This document shows positions 33,055 to 43,766 of a stretch of DNA of 64,000 nucleotides, piece after piece. The stretch covers positions 38,177,294-38,241,293 of the forward strand of contig OZ038383.1 in the NCBI GenBank assembly GCA_964036045.1, written 5' to 3'. A program made the position numbers and the translations under genes. The DNA comes from Eutreptiella sp. 'Long Island Sound 2002'. Its lineage: Eukaryota > Euglenozoa > Euglenophyceae > Eutreptiales > Eutreptiaceae. Under the pieces are notes generated by a model. The model was given only the letters and a program-made list of their open reading frames with translations, searched no databases and was not told where the DNA came from. How positions within the stretch are numbered: the stretch's first letter is position 1; each line of letters starts with the position of its first letter.

Positions 33055-33175
33055 TTGCAATTTGTTGGAACCAACGTGTTCTAGCGGTAGTTCAAACAAT
33101 TGGCTTGAACGCCACCGGTACATCGCCGGAACAACTTACCAGAACTCAACCGGAACAAGGGTTGCCAAAAGGCTG
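33055..33175. mobile_element. Degenerate TTCCGG hairpin element
   Basis: GTTGGAACCAACGTGTTCTAGCG-type left words and CATCGCCGGAACAACTTACC right words form a foldback like those at 31.2 and 32.4 kb. Confidence 0.5.
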
Positions 33176-33487
33176 AAACACATACATGTAGTGGGGGCAA
33201 GCTCTAGCTCCCAACGACAGATGTACCACCACAAAACAACAAAAATTGACTGTAGGCGCATTCACATGGCTAAGACGTAGAAGGAAGAAAGTTTTCCCAA
33301 CTTGGGAGCAGGGTACGTTCATACCAACCAAGGACAGCTACTACCGTGGAGCACAATTGACCATAGCTCTCCTGGAGATTCCCGTATCCCAAGCACTATG
33401 CGCATGGGGACACTAATGGTAAAAACAAACACTACGCACGGCAACGGGACACAGTAGCGGAAAATAAGCATATCCCTTGGCACGCGC

Positions 33488-33830
33488 TTGAACGCACAGG
33501 TTGTTCCGGCGAAATGGTTCGAGTGTTCAAACAAATAAGGCCGCAACAAAAAGAGTTGGAAGTTGATTTGCCCCCCCACCAAGCACACCCATTCATGCTA
33601 TGAAAATATGTTTATGGCTGGCCTAGGGGCACACCGCTGGTACTTTCAGATTTGTCGTATTCGGTGTTGTCATGCGAAAAATATTGGTATTCAAAAACAG
33701 TTTTTGCCGGAACACCACTGGAACATCGCCGAAAAAGTTACCGGAACACCACCGGAACACGCAAGCAAAACAAAAGGCAAAGTGTGGATAAAGGGTAGGT
33801 GAAACATACATTGTAGGTCAGGGTGCTAGC
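33488..33830. mobile_element. TTCCGG-end element, copy B of the direct-repeat pair
   Basis: Matches 29866-30190: GGTTGTTCCGGCGAAATGGT at the left, CTGGTACTTTCAGATTTGTC in the middle, GGAACACCACCGGAACACGC at the right. The two copies bracket the 2-kb inverted array. Confidence 0.65.
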
Positions 33831-33899
33831 AAGGGTGCATGGGGTTAGTCTCTTTGTACGTCCCTGGGCTACTCCTGCTACGTGGTCGGCGGGGCGCGA

Positions 33900-35080
33900 A
33901 CCCCTGGAACTTACACCCGCTTCGCCCTCGCCGACCACCGACCCGTCACCCACCACCCCTTCAACCTCCAACCCGGCGACCTCCACCCCCATACCCTCAT
34001 CCCGGTTAGCCGCCGGTGCACCATCACCTGCCCTAGGCCCATCCCCTTGGTATCCCCCATCCCCATCCCCATCCCGGTCCCCGTCCTCGGCGTCCGCATC
34101 CTCGTGGTTGTCATCTTGCCTCTCCTCACCCGCCTCCTTCTCCTTCCTCTTCTTCTCACGGAAGTTTTTGGCTTGCCTTCGGGTCTGCCACACCGCCGCC
34201 TTGGGCACACCAAAAAGTTCCTCGTCCCCCGGGAACCTCACCCATGCTTCCCCTTTGGGGGGGGTCCACCTACGGCAAGGGACTCCTTGCCGTGCTCAAT
34301 CCCCCACACCCCCTTGTCGCAAAAAACGACACAAACAGTTTCTCCCGCCTTGTACTTACACACCCCCCGCCCCCCTTGCCTTGGGCTTTGGCTTGGGCTT
34401 GGGCGTGGGAACATCCCTTGGCATGTCCGCCATTGGGGATGCAGGGGTGGGATGGTGGGGGGAGGGGGCCTTTGGGCTGGGCTTGGGAGCCTTCTTGGAG
34501 GGTCCCGAGGAGGGGGGGGGGGGTCTTCTCTTTGGGGGGCTTCTTGTTGCACACGGGCGAGTCCGCAAGCCAAGTGGAGGCGTTGGAGGGAAGGAAGGAG
34601 GAGAAGGAGGAGGAGTCCGTTGAGGACTCCCAGGAGGGGTCCGAGGAGGACTCGCCCGGAAGCCTCTTCCTCTTTTGGGGGGGGGGGGTTGGAAGAGGCT
34701 TTGGTTTTTAGGTTGGCGTTTGTTTTGTTTTGGGGGCTGCGTTTTGTTTTGCCCTCGGGGTTGGGTTTGTTTTGGGCTGGGTGGCAGGTTTTGGGACCAA
34801 GGTGGGGGGCTGGGGGCGGGGGGGGGGGGGGGATCACCAGTTGCTGGCGGTGAGCGGGGGCCGGGGACGGGTCGTCAATGCTGCCCCAGCCCTCCACTGG
34901 CGTCTCCAGGACGCTACTACGGCCGGCCAAATGGTCCGCCTGGGCCCTCGGCACCTCTAGTGCTGCAATTGGCTGCAGGTGCAGCTGCTGCAGTAGGGGG
35001 GTGGCATAGACGGGCTGAGGGTCGCATCCCGGCCAGCACATGATGAGGCTCACCGCCCGCGGGCCACTGGGATTGAGCTG
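33900..35080 (-). pseudogene. Degenerate minus-strand coding region, SH3-like segment and charged tail
   Basis: In shifting minus-strand frames there is an upstream Pro/Lys/Ser-rich part (around 34350-34830), then YKAGETVCVVFCDKGVWGIE and HGKESLAVGGPPPKG (34235-34330), then GDEELFGVPKAAVWQTRRQA and KNFREKKRKEKEAGEERQDD with an acidic Asp/Gly-rich tail. Joining them needs at least one frame change near 34240. The order (basic and acidic tails next to a small beta-barrel-like segment) suggests an element-encoded chromatin or nucleic-acid-binding protein. G15 at 34818-34832 and other G runs interrupt it. The plus-strand frames here are composition artefacts. Confidence 0.4.
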
Positions 35081-35117
35081 CACAGCCTCAACCTATAGAG
35101 AGGATGGCAGAAAAATG

Positions 35118-35265
35118 TGTTCCGGCGACGTTCGAGAAACTAGTTCCGGCGACGTTCCAGCGACGTTCTGGCAGTTTTCAGCGTTACAAACTAGAACACC
35201 CCTGGAACACGTTGTTGGAACGTCGCCCAAAAAAGTCCTGGGAACGCCACGCAATTTTCTGGCCC
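35118..35265. mobile_element. TTCCGG hairpin element
   Basis: GTTCCGGCGACGTTCGAG, CTAGTTCCGGCGACGTTCC on the left and CTAGAACACCCCTGGAACAC, GTTGGAACGTCGCC on the right, a foldback of the same family. Confidence 0.6.
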
Positions 35266-35274
35266 TATTGGCCC

Positions 35275-35640
35275 CTATGGCACGCGGGAGAGGGGGTTAC
35301 CCGCACTCGCGTGACCTCGTTCTCCTTCAGCGCCGCTAGGGCCTGCCGCAGGTATGCGGGCGGCGTCCTCTCCCGCTCCGCGAGGACGTCTCGCACCGCG
35401 TTCAAGCGGTCGCGCTCCATGTCCGTCCCGCACTTCACGCGGAGGGCACCAGGGCGCGACAGGGTCTAGCCCGGGACGTGGCCGTGGCACCTGTCCTCGT
35501 CCATGACCCGGTAGATCCCCTCCTCCAAGGTCTTGACGCAATTCGCCCGGAAGATCACAGTCTCCTTCCGGGGAGTGGACTTCACATCGCCCGAACGATG
35601 GTCCGTCCAGCGCTCAAAAATGAGCTGCCAATGGCAGCTG
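35275..35640 (-). CDS. Unknown protein fragment with an in-frame TAG
   Basis: The minus-strand frame encodes FERWTDHRSGDVKSTPRKET, RANCVKTLEEGIYRVMDEDR, then TAG at 35466-35468, and continues in the same frame with GALRVKCGTDMERDRLNAVR, DVLAERERTPPAYLRQALAA and LKENEVTRV. Both halves are clearly protein-like and charged-helical. The frame then meets a donor-like GTAACC near 35300 and the TTCCGG hairpin. Either this is a decayed element gene or TAG is read through. The family is unknown. Confidence 0.5.
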
Positions 35641-35649
35641 CCTACCACT

Positions 35650-35935
35650 TGCCCCCCTGCGGTAGGAAATTTCCCCCCCTGGGTGTGACTGGGTAACTAG
35701 TGATTGGGGAGGGGTGTTGTGCGGCTTGACCCCGGCCCTGTCACCCACGTCACCAGGGTCCCGCCTCGTGCATGCCCATCCTCCCGGCGCCACCGGTAGT
35801 GGCTCTGGCCCCTAGCAAACGCCACCCGCGGCCATGGCATGCCTTGATGCACACCGGCACCCCTTAGCCCCTACCCCTCAGCCCCTAGCAAAGGCCACTC
35901 GCGGCCATGGCTACCATGATGCACTAGTGAACCCC
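35650..35935. other. Short spacer with GCCACTCGCGGCCATGG duplication
   Basis: Two related segments ending GCGGCCATGGC occur at about 35822-35840 and 35893-35911, each followed by a GCACACC/GCACTAG-like part and CCCCTTAGCCCCTAC. Nothing else recognised. Confidence 0.4.
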
Positions 35936-37936
35936 TTAGCCCCTACCCCCCCAGCCCCTAGCAAAGGCCACGATGCACCATGCACAATGCACAAATTCAC
36001 ACGCATGCATGCGCACACAACCACCTGCATGTTTCGTGTTGCCCTCACCACGGCAGCCAACTGGCCCAGCAAATCGCCGTTGACGGTCGCGGCGATGTTG
36101 AGGAGCATAGGACAAAAGTGAGCTAAGGAAGGGGGGTGGAGAATGGGGTACAGACTCTAGGGAAGCCTTGGGAACACAAGGAACGTGGCGAACAGCATCG
36201 TGTAGGTGCAAGTGGATGTAAAAAAATGGAATACCCCATTGCAACACATGCCCCGGGGCGTCGGCGTCAGAGTCGAGGGAGGCCTCGGGGCGTCCACCTG
36301 CACTTTGCACGGTTGCCTTTTGCTTGCCACCGCCCCGGGCATGGTGCTCGTTAAAGGCTTGCTTTAGGAAAGCGTTCAGGCTGTCAATGATGTCGTTGGA
36401 GAACATTGCCATGCTGAAAGGCCATGTGGCCTCGAGCAGGCGGTACGCATCTTCCAGAAAAAAAAAAAAGAGGTAGTGCGACGTAGACCCGGGTGCACAA
36501 TGCCCGCAGAAGGCAGCTGCTATACCCCGGCACTGGGGGCGTGGACCCACTTGATAAGTGTGGTAGAGGTCCCGCAGCGACTGTGCCATATCAACAACCG
36601 CCTTGTAGAGCGGCTCATCCCGCGCCACAACCAATAACAAGGCTAGGTTTGGCCATGCAGCAAAGAGGCGAGAGGTCTCCTCACCGTCCGCAGAGGCATC
36701 CTTCCCCATACGGCACCCGGTGCGATGTTCATGCAACGTGGCCTGGATGGCCGCACGCGTTACTTGATCACCAGGGGCAAGCCGGTCATTGGCGAACCGT
36801 TCAATGTTGGCCATTTGCAGACGCCCTAGTGCCATGCAACGGTGCAAAATGCACATGACCACCCGGCAGCGCGCAATGACCACCACCGGTTCCACCGGGC
36901 AGTCGACCGCTTTAAGGGACGGTGTCCCTAACAAGAAAGATGTTTGTTGCTCATGATGTGTCCTGGTCGTCCGGACCACATCTTTGCCCATCCAAACGCG
37001 GGCATCAGAGTCCCAGATGGCCTCATTGTACAAGGACCCAAATTGTGGGGCCGGTGAAATCCCAATGATGTGACGCACCCAAGGGGAGTCTCCGACCAAC
37101 CAAACATCGGAAGGGTGATCACGGGCGTTGTAGACCACCTGTTTTGGTGTCCACAACGAGCTAGATTGCTTGAGAAAAACAAAGGCAAATTGTTGGTGCA
37201 CAAAACACACCTCGATGTTGGCTTTCCAAGGGGTCGCCAAGGTGGCCATTTGCTTGTCCCCACAGATGGCGAGTCCGATTATCCATACGCATGCGGAGAT
37301 GCGTCCCCAGAGGCCCATGTTGACGATGGTGACGCTCAACTGGGACCACTCCCCACCAGCACATGGATAGCCATCCGCCCTGACAATGAATGTCAAGGGA
37401 AAAGACCCATCAATCATGCGGCACAACGGGGGCTGGCTCGCAATGTAGCGAAGCCATGACGCCCACGGCGGGCTGACACTTGTGGCCTTTGGGTGGGATG
37501 TGCTCACCGGGAGTTCCAACTCAAGCGGGGCCAACACCTCCTGCCAGAGCTGCTGCAAAGCCCTCTCGGGACAGATGCGGCAAGCAAACGGCAACCCGGT
37601 AGCCGCCGTGTACTTCAACCCCGGGAGGGTATACACCTTGGAAAGGGTGTGCCATGCGGATTGGGGCGCACGTAGCTTTAACATGAGTTCACAACACTCA
37701 TGGAGGGGAAGGACCTCGGAGGCATACTTAGTGATTGCCTCCTCCTGCACATCCCGAACACAACTAGGTTGGCCCAAGCGCAGAGCCACAGCAAATTGGA
37801 ACCGAGCGTGTGGGGAGGAGACGGCCCATTCCGCCAAAAGCTCCTCTACAATATCCCCGTCTTGAAGGCTCACCGCTCCCGCAAAATGGACAAGGTGAGT
37901 GGTTACTTCCTTAACCTGGGTCGCAAGCATGGTAAT
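35936..37936 (-). CDS. Large uninterrupted unknown ORF (about 664 codons), probably element-encoded
   Basis: A single minus-strand frame of about 2 kb starts after an acceptor-like TTTTTCTTAG (37937-37946), with the first ATG at 37928-37930, and ends at TAA. Segments include FQFAVALRLGQPSCVRDVQE, PLTFIVRADGYPCAGGEWSQ with IVNMG, GLAICGDKQM, an EEAYRLLEATWPF-like helix, NDIIDSLNAFLKQAFNEHHA, and a terminal FYIHLHLHDAVRH. The order (acidic residue in a DGYP-type turn, GDK motif, long helical C-terminus) looks like a transposon-encoded enzyme, but no known transposase signature was verified. The last 60-70 residues may be non-coding read-through. Upstream exons to the right were not found. Confidence 0.6.
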   Translation of the reverse strand: MTMLATQVKEVTTHLVHFAGAVSLQDGDIVEELLAEWAVSSPHARFQFAVALRLGQPSCVRDVQEEAITKYASEVLPLHECCELMLKLRAPQSAWHTLSKVYTLPGLKYTAATGLPFACRICPERALQQLWQEVLAPLELELPVSTSHPKATSVSPPWASWLRYIASQPPLCRMIDGSFPLTFIVRADGYPCAGGEWSQLSVTIVNMGLWGRISACVWIIGLAICGDKQMATLATPWKANIEVCFVHQQFAFVFLKQSSSLWTPKQVVYNARDHPSDVWLVGDSPWVRHIIGISPAPQFGSLYNEAIWDSDARVWMGKDVVRTTRTHHEQQTSFLLGTPSLKAVDCPVEPVVVIARCRVVMCILHRCMALGRLQMANIERFANDRLAPGDQVTRAAIQATLHEHRTGCRMGKDASADGEETSRLFAAWPNLALLLVVARDEPLYKAVVDMAQSLRDLYHTYQVGPRPQCRGIAAAFCGHCAPGSTSHYLFFFFLEDAYRLLEATWPFSMAMFSNDIIDSLNAFLKQAFNEHHARGGGKQKATVQSAGGRPEASLDSDADAPGHVLQWGIPFFYIHLHLHDAVRHVPCVPKASLESVPHSPPPFLSSLLSYAPQHRRDRQRRFAGPVGCRGEGNTKHAGGCVRMHACEFVHCAWCIVAFARGWGGRG

Positions 37937-38144
37937 CTAAGAAAAATGAGCATGGATGACCAAAATTCAAAATGTGTAACCATTGTGGAAGGCATCTATG
38001 GAGGAATGTAGCATTTGTACCAGGGAACAACACTAACGACCAGCGGTAGACAGGGCAACAAGGCACAAACAGAACAGGCAAGGCCATGCCCCACCGTTGG
38101 AATGACATAGAATCAATGCACTGAACACAAAATGACAGTTCTGT

Positions 38145-39190
38145 TGAAGACGGACAACAAAAATTCGAAATCTGTACGACTAGGGGAGAGTGGGAACAAT
38201 GCCAAGAAACGTAGCAGCAGGCCCCTATTGAGAAATGTAAGCCCTAGAGACACTCAACAAGCAATAAAAGGACCAATACCATCATTTGCAAACTTCGGAA
38301 CTCATGGCAACGGACTTGGTTGTACAGTCCCCGAAAGGTGTTCCGGTGGTGTTCCGGTAGGAAATGTTCCGGACGAAGACTGTTCCCGTTTGGAATGTTC
38401 TCGCCGGAAGAACCTTTATGTTCAAACATGTAACAAGGGATGTCCCAACCTTGGATAAATCGTGGAAACATTGATGTGGATAGGCAAAAAGAGCCACTGA
38501 CGAAGATGGGTGACAAAAGTGTAGAATGTATGCACCTAGTGGAAGTTGGCCCTAGCCCCACACAAGATGCAAGCAAGGCGCGAACGACAAAAAGAAGCCT
38601 TCAACACGCTAAACACGAAGAAATTGATGGGAAACATCATTTGCACGTTTCGGAAATTATGGATTGTGTCTGTTTCATAGGCACGGTGATCTATATAAGT
38701 TAAACACAGATGCCAACATTTTGAAGTGCATACTCCCGGGGGAAGCTATCTTTGAACCTACATAGCATTTGTCGTGAGACCAACTAGTAACAAGAAGCAA
38801 GAGGCACAACAACCATACACAAGTGAAACGGGAAACCCAAATGTCACCCTTGGAAAGTCATAGAACTATGACTTTGCAACCAAGAATACCAGCAGTGTTG
38901 AAGACGGGTGTCAAAAATTCAAAAGGCACGCACCTTGTGGAAGTTGACCATAATCCCACACAACATGCGAGCTAGACCGTAACGACACAGACAAGCCCCT
39001 AAGACGCTCGGTACGCAAGAAAATGAAGTAAAACATTATTTCCAACGTTCGGAAATTATGGCGATACATCAAATTGTATGGTACCCGCTGCTTGTTCCGG
39101 TGGTGTTCCTGTAGGAAAAGTGCGGGACCAAAAATGTTCTCATTTGGAATGTTCTCATTGGAACAACATTTATGATCAAACGTGTACCAA
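38145..39190. repeat. Three degenerate tandem units of about 350-400 bp with TTCCGG hairpins
   Basis: Units at about 38145-38460, 38495-38720 and 38895-39190 share GTTGAAGACGG-TGTCAAAAATTC-like starts, GTGGAAGTTG-CC, CCCACACAA-ATGC and TTCGGAA-TTATGG-like parts. Units 1 and 3 end in GTTCCGGTGGTGTTCC, GTAGGAAA, TGTTCTC and a TGTAACAAGGG/TGTACCAAGGG tail; unit 2 lacks this end. No coding capacity was recognised. Confidence 0.6.
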
Positions 39191-40990
39191 GGGGGGGTTG
39201 CATGTTGGGCTGGGACGGGGGGGGGGGGGACGGGGGCGCGCGCGAGGGCGGCGGTGGGGGGTGGCAGAAGCACGCAGCGCGGGACATGCGCATTCCACGG
39301 CTTCCCGGAGGGCCCTGTGGGTGGGGCAGGGGCGCTGAGGGGGAGAGGAGGGGGAGGTTGTACCAGCCGTCCTCTCTAGGGATCCTTGGTCCGTTCCAGG
39401 AGCCCTGGTGGCCGGTACTAGGGGGCCGCAGGCTCCCTTCGCGGTGGTGCTTAGCGCTGTAGCGCGTGTACACCCAACGATGGTGGTATGCCACCCTCTA
39501 GGGTGTTGCCCGGGCCCTGTCGTTGGGGGCTTCGCACTCGGCACCCAGCCCTTGTGTAGAGCTGAGGAGTACTTAGGGTGTGGTGTGGTGTGGTGTGCTG
39601 GACGCGCTATTAGAAGAAGGCAAAGGCCGGGATGTCGTGCTTACGGGCATAGCAAAACAGGCAAGGGTGTGTGTGTGTGTGCTAGCACTTTGTTACGCAC
39701 CTATGCGCCGCCGGGTGCGCCCTTGCGTTTGGTGCGCGTGGTGCAAGGCTGTCTTGGGAACCTCCTGATGCCGCGCCTGTTGGGGCAATTGCCGCTCCCG
39801 TAGGGCCCATGCCATGGTGTTGACAGGGCCTGCTCCGACCTTGATGGGGCCCTCTCTTGCCTTGGCGTGTGAGGCTTGTGTTTTCTTATGTTGGCGGCAT
39901 GGGGGTGGGGAGGCGGGAACTCCCCTCGAAGAGTGGTGGTTAGCAAGCGCAGGAGCACACACCATACACCCCCCCCCTGTTTGGGGGTCATTGGCGTAGC
40001 ATACGCCAAGGGATGATATTCGATCCCCAACCCCGCGCAAAATCGTTATTACATATTTCATAGTAGACACCCTTTCCGCGCCCCCTGGTGCAGACATGCT
40101 GCCATTGACACGTGACAATAGCACCCGTGCCACACTCCCCCTTAGACTGCACAGCCTGCCTACCTGAACGAAACGGGGGAAGGTTGCAGCCGGCTACGAT
40201 AACTAACGCCAGAGTAGTCAAGCCCGGGCTACGGCTCGCCTGGAGCGCTAGCTGGCCCCAACCCGGCCCACGTAAGCGTACGTGGCGCGGGGCCCCATGT
40301 ACATGGAGTTGGAGCTGACGCCCCCTCTTGCCCGCCAGCAAGCCGAGACGGCCTTTGAATGCTTCCGGGGTTGGGTGCTCCGCACCCCTCTACCCTACTA
40401 CCCGCGGGCGTTCTTCTAGCCGCACACCGTGAAGCCAAGTGGCCAGCCGGCTGAGGCGGGCCTGCCTATCTCCAAATGTGCCCCCTTGGACGAACTGCAC
40501 TGTGCCTTGCTGGGTTGCACTGGAAGTTTCTCCAATCTAATGCTTGGGGCCCCGCTTTCCAAGAGGGCTCCGGTTCTAGACATCATTTCTGTGGAGATCA
40601 CAGCTGCACATTACAAACCTCCTTGATACTAATCGGATCCGTCGCAGACCTCCGTGCCGTCGCAGGACATGCTATGGTATCATGGGCCATGGCTCCGGTC
40701 CTAGACGTACTAGCACATGGCCAAAAGCCCATGGTGACATTTTCGAAGTGGCTATGGTTTTACGTGCCAGGCACAACCTTCTCGCCAGCTGTAGACACCT
40801 GTCACAGCCGCCGGTCATTGTTTTGCCCGACAAAACAATCCCCCGATGGATGTTTTGATTTTGAGGTCTCTGTCCCCAGTAAACTGGACAACCAACTTTC
40901 AGGGGGTGGGGGGAGGGATGGGGGGGGGGGGGGGAAGCTTGGTCAGAAGGATTTGAACAAAGGTGGAGCACAGCTGATCCGGCTATCGCC
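39191..40990. other. GC-rich region without recognised gene
   Basis: It holds G13 (39217-39229) and G15 (40920-40934). The plus-strand frame around 40640-40830 (including VLDVLAHGQKPMVTFSKWLW) is open and mildly protein-like but has no splice or family support. Confidence 0.3.
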
Positions 40991-41060
40991 GAGGTGCCAG
41001 CCGGGGTTCTAACCGGCGACAGGCCCGTCGTTGGTCGGGTGTTTGACCAGTTGACCCGTG
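40985..41060 (-). mobile_element. tRNA-derived SINE head (family B)
   Basis: The minus strand reads GGTCAACTGGTCAAACACCC (box A-like), GACCAACGACGGGCCTGTCG and CCGGTTAGAACCCCGGCTGG (T-arm and box B-like), the usual layout of a tRNA-derived SINE head of about 65 nt. It differs from the elements at 13.1 and 16.5 kb. The 3' body was not delimited. Confidence 0.6.
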
Positions 41061-42000
41061 AGTCTTCTTGTGCACAAGGGGTTTCATAAGGGTTGTAATT
41101 GTAGTCTGCAAATAAAAAAACCCAAGGTGTGTGTGGTTGCCCGTGTGTATGCCTGCTTGCTTGCCCACCTAGCTACTTGAATGACTGCTTGCTTGCCTGA
41201 CTAACCGATTGGCGCAGTATCGACCTCTCTTCGAGGTGCCTTGCCAAAGTCAATGGAGATTTTTTATGGTTGGGGGTCTTTTTTCAACCCACTAGGGGGG
41301 TGGGGGGGGGGGGCAAGAAAATGTCCACATATAGCTTTTCTCTTGAAAAAAATGCTTTGTGTACTGCAGTTTGTTCGTGCAACATGCGGTGTGAATGCGC
41401 ACAATGGAGAAGAGAGGCGATGTCAACTGACATTGTGTTCTGGTATGGGCACTCAAGACTTCCACATCTTCACTGTGCAACCATGAAATTGATCGATGTA
41501 CAAAACAGTTTGTCTCATGGTACAAGTTCCACTGCCCACTGCCCCCAGGAAGTGTGGCAGTGAGAAGTAGAAGATCCACCGCCTGCTAACCCGAGGCAAT
41601 GAGGTAGCATGTAGCGAGAGATGCACTGCCCACTACCCCAAAGCAGTGCGGTAGTGAAACGCAGCATTTCCACCGTCCACTGCCACAAGGCACTAAGGCG
41701 TTGTGCAAGGCCACAGCACGACCCGAGGACACCATGGAGGGGGCCTTGCGGGAGCTGGAACGCCACCAGCAAGCAGAGCGGCAAGGAGCCCCCAGAGTGG
41801 TGGAGAAAAGAGACCGTCGGACGGAGGGAAGAACCCAACCTCCGCACAAGTGCCACACAGAGCGCACATGCTCACGCACACACGCTTGCACGTTCTTCTT
41901 TTTCGGCAAGCAAGACATCACGACCATTGCCTTCGGGTAACAGCGCCTTCCGCACAACACACCACAGCATACTAGTCCACTCCACTCCATGCCACTGCAC
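41061..42000. other. Low-confidence region
   Basis: Contains a partial direct repeat (CACTGCCCACTGCCCC / GCACTGCCCACTACCCC / CCACCGTCCACTGCC) at about 41529-41690, each followed by GTGGCAGTGA/GCGGTAGTGA-like words. No gene was recognised. Confidence 0.35.
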
Positions 42001-42080
42001 TCCGGTCCACACCACGCCACACAAGACAACCCCACACCACACCACACCACACCACACCATGCCACACCACACCACACCTC
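41980..42080. repeat. ACCACACC-type microsatellite
   Basis: CCACTCCACTCC and then repeated CACACCACAC words. Frames crossing it are repetitive. Confidence 0.85.
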
Positions 42081-42234
42081 TGGAACATCGAGACGCAGGT
42101 CGAACCCTCCCCCGTTGCATACGTGCCTACAAGAGAACCTACGGGTCACCAAGCACCCGAAAATACGAGACATGGGCACGGAAGGCCCCGCTATGGTGTG
42201 GCACTCCAGTCCACTCTACCGCCGGTAGTGGGAA

Positions 42235-43057
42235 TGGGTTTCTCATGTGCAGCACACAATGTTGTCGGTCACCTACACCCCACCGCCACAGCCATCAAGT
42301 ACCCAACCCGGTGCTTGACCCACAAGGTCTATGGGCACTCCCATAAAGGCCCGCACTACATAGCCCTTCACCCCCCACAGGCCCTGCCGTCAAAACTCGA
42401 CCCCGTGCTCTGGACGCGTTACGGAGACATTTTGGGGTGTGTGGCATGGTGAACCGCCACCTGGCCCAAAAAACAGCGCCCATGTACCTACGGCCTCGGA
42501 CGGTTCCGGGTATATGGTTTGAGGAGCTACCCGCGCTGGCCACCATCCAAGGGCCGTAGTGCAACCAACGCCGGCACCACCCCGGTGGGCATGGCGATGG
42601 CTTTCATGTATGAGCATGCGCTGGGGTGGCCCGTGCGCAGCACACGGTGCTAACAGTCACCCACAGCCCGCCGCCGGACCCGGGGGTAGAAGTCCCGCCC
42701 AAAACGGTTGTCCTATTCAAGCACAGCACCCGGTGCCTTACCTACATGTTCCCGGGACACCCTCCTCAGGACGTGCTCTACATGGCCCTACAAACGCCGG
42801 GGGCTCTGCCGTGGGAGCTAGGCCCGGCGATTCATACTCACTTGCAAGAGCATTTCGGGAGGCACACAACGCTCTATCCCCATCGGGCCCCGTTGGTAGC
42901 TCCCATGTACCTACAGCCCCGGACGGAGCCGGGAATACGATTCCACGACCTCACCCCATTGGCAACCATTCGCGGGGCCATTGTGGCCACTAATGCCGGC
43001 ACCACCCTGGTAGGCATGACGATGGCGGTCGCGTATGAGAGTGCACCAGGGGAGTAG
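42235..43057 (+). CDS. Protein-like block duplicated in tandem (units about 395 bp)
   Basis: Unit A (42235-42625) and unit B (42626-43057) are related over their length: each carries STRCLT/PTRCLT, a GHS/GHP-type turn, ALPWELGPAIHTHLQEHF in B against ALPSKLDPVLWTRYGDI in A, a shared APMYLQPRT-type segment, and NAGTTLVGMTMAVAYE in B against NAGTTPVGMAMAFMYE in A. Unit A has at least two frame changes relative to B; unit B is open to a TAG at 43055-43057. Constraint at protein level seems likely in the past. The family is unknown, perhaps an element-encoded protein. Confidence 0.42.
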
Positions 43058-43760
43058 GTGACCGTTACATCCTCGGGGTTGGCAACTTCCCAAGAAGGCA
43101 AAGCCCTAACCATGCTGCTCTGTGTCGAGTAACTAGCGGGGCACGAGGACACCTACTGGGTGGTACCCATTTCGAAGGTAGCAGTGGGCACCCTAATAAC
43201 ATGCCATGAAGGCGGGAATTGTGCAAGCGGGGAGAACGCCTTTTGCGCGCCGCAATGTTTGAGAAACCTGTTTTATTGCAGACTATTCCGGAAACAAACT
43301 AGATGACTGAGAAATAGCACATGTTGATGATTTTACACCATCGCTCCATCAATGTGAAGATTACGGCCCCGGCCCAACGTGTGAAGCGATGTAGGGAAGT
43401 CTCACTCTTCTACTGTGGTTAAGGAGGAGGGGTGTTACTACCCTGGTAAGAAGTAGCATAGCCCCAATACTACTTCCTTCCCCATACCCCCCTACGTCAC
43501 AGGGTGCCCATTTTTGTGACGTAGTCGTTTCACTTCGCAATTGCGACGTTTCGCGGTTCGAGTCGATTCGACACCAACTATGCCGAATTAATCACTCACA
43601 ATGATGTCGTCTAGCGAGTAGATGATATCCGAAGACACATAGTCGGCTCCCAATGCTCAATACGGGGACAAAATCAGAAATGTCCCACATGTGGGCATAG
43701 TGGCTACTTTACCGGTGCACCCGGGTTGACACCCCGTAACATAACCCGTGCCTTCTCAAG
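43058..43760. other. No gene recognised; satellite-like fragment
   Basis: A fragment resembling the 84-bp satellite (GGGGACAAAATCAGAAATGTCCCAC, cut here at GGGGACAAAATCAG, then GTGGGCATAGTGGCTAC) lies at about 43660-43705. The rest is unassigned. Confidence 0.4.
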
Positions 43761-43766
43761 GTCCCC

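Noticed and set aside
33885-33925. Third SINE head (GGGGTTCGCGCCCC box B-like on the minus strand)
   Set aside because: A box A-like partner at the right distance is missing.
33823-34853. Plus-strand frames of 266 and 323 codons
   Set aside because: Low-complexity Pro/Leu/Ile sequence opposite a more gene-like minus strand; the hydrophobic stretches are the complement of Asp/Gly-rich codons.
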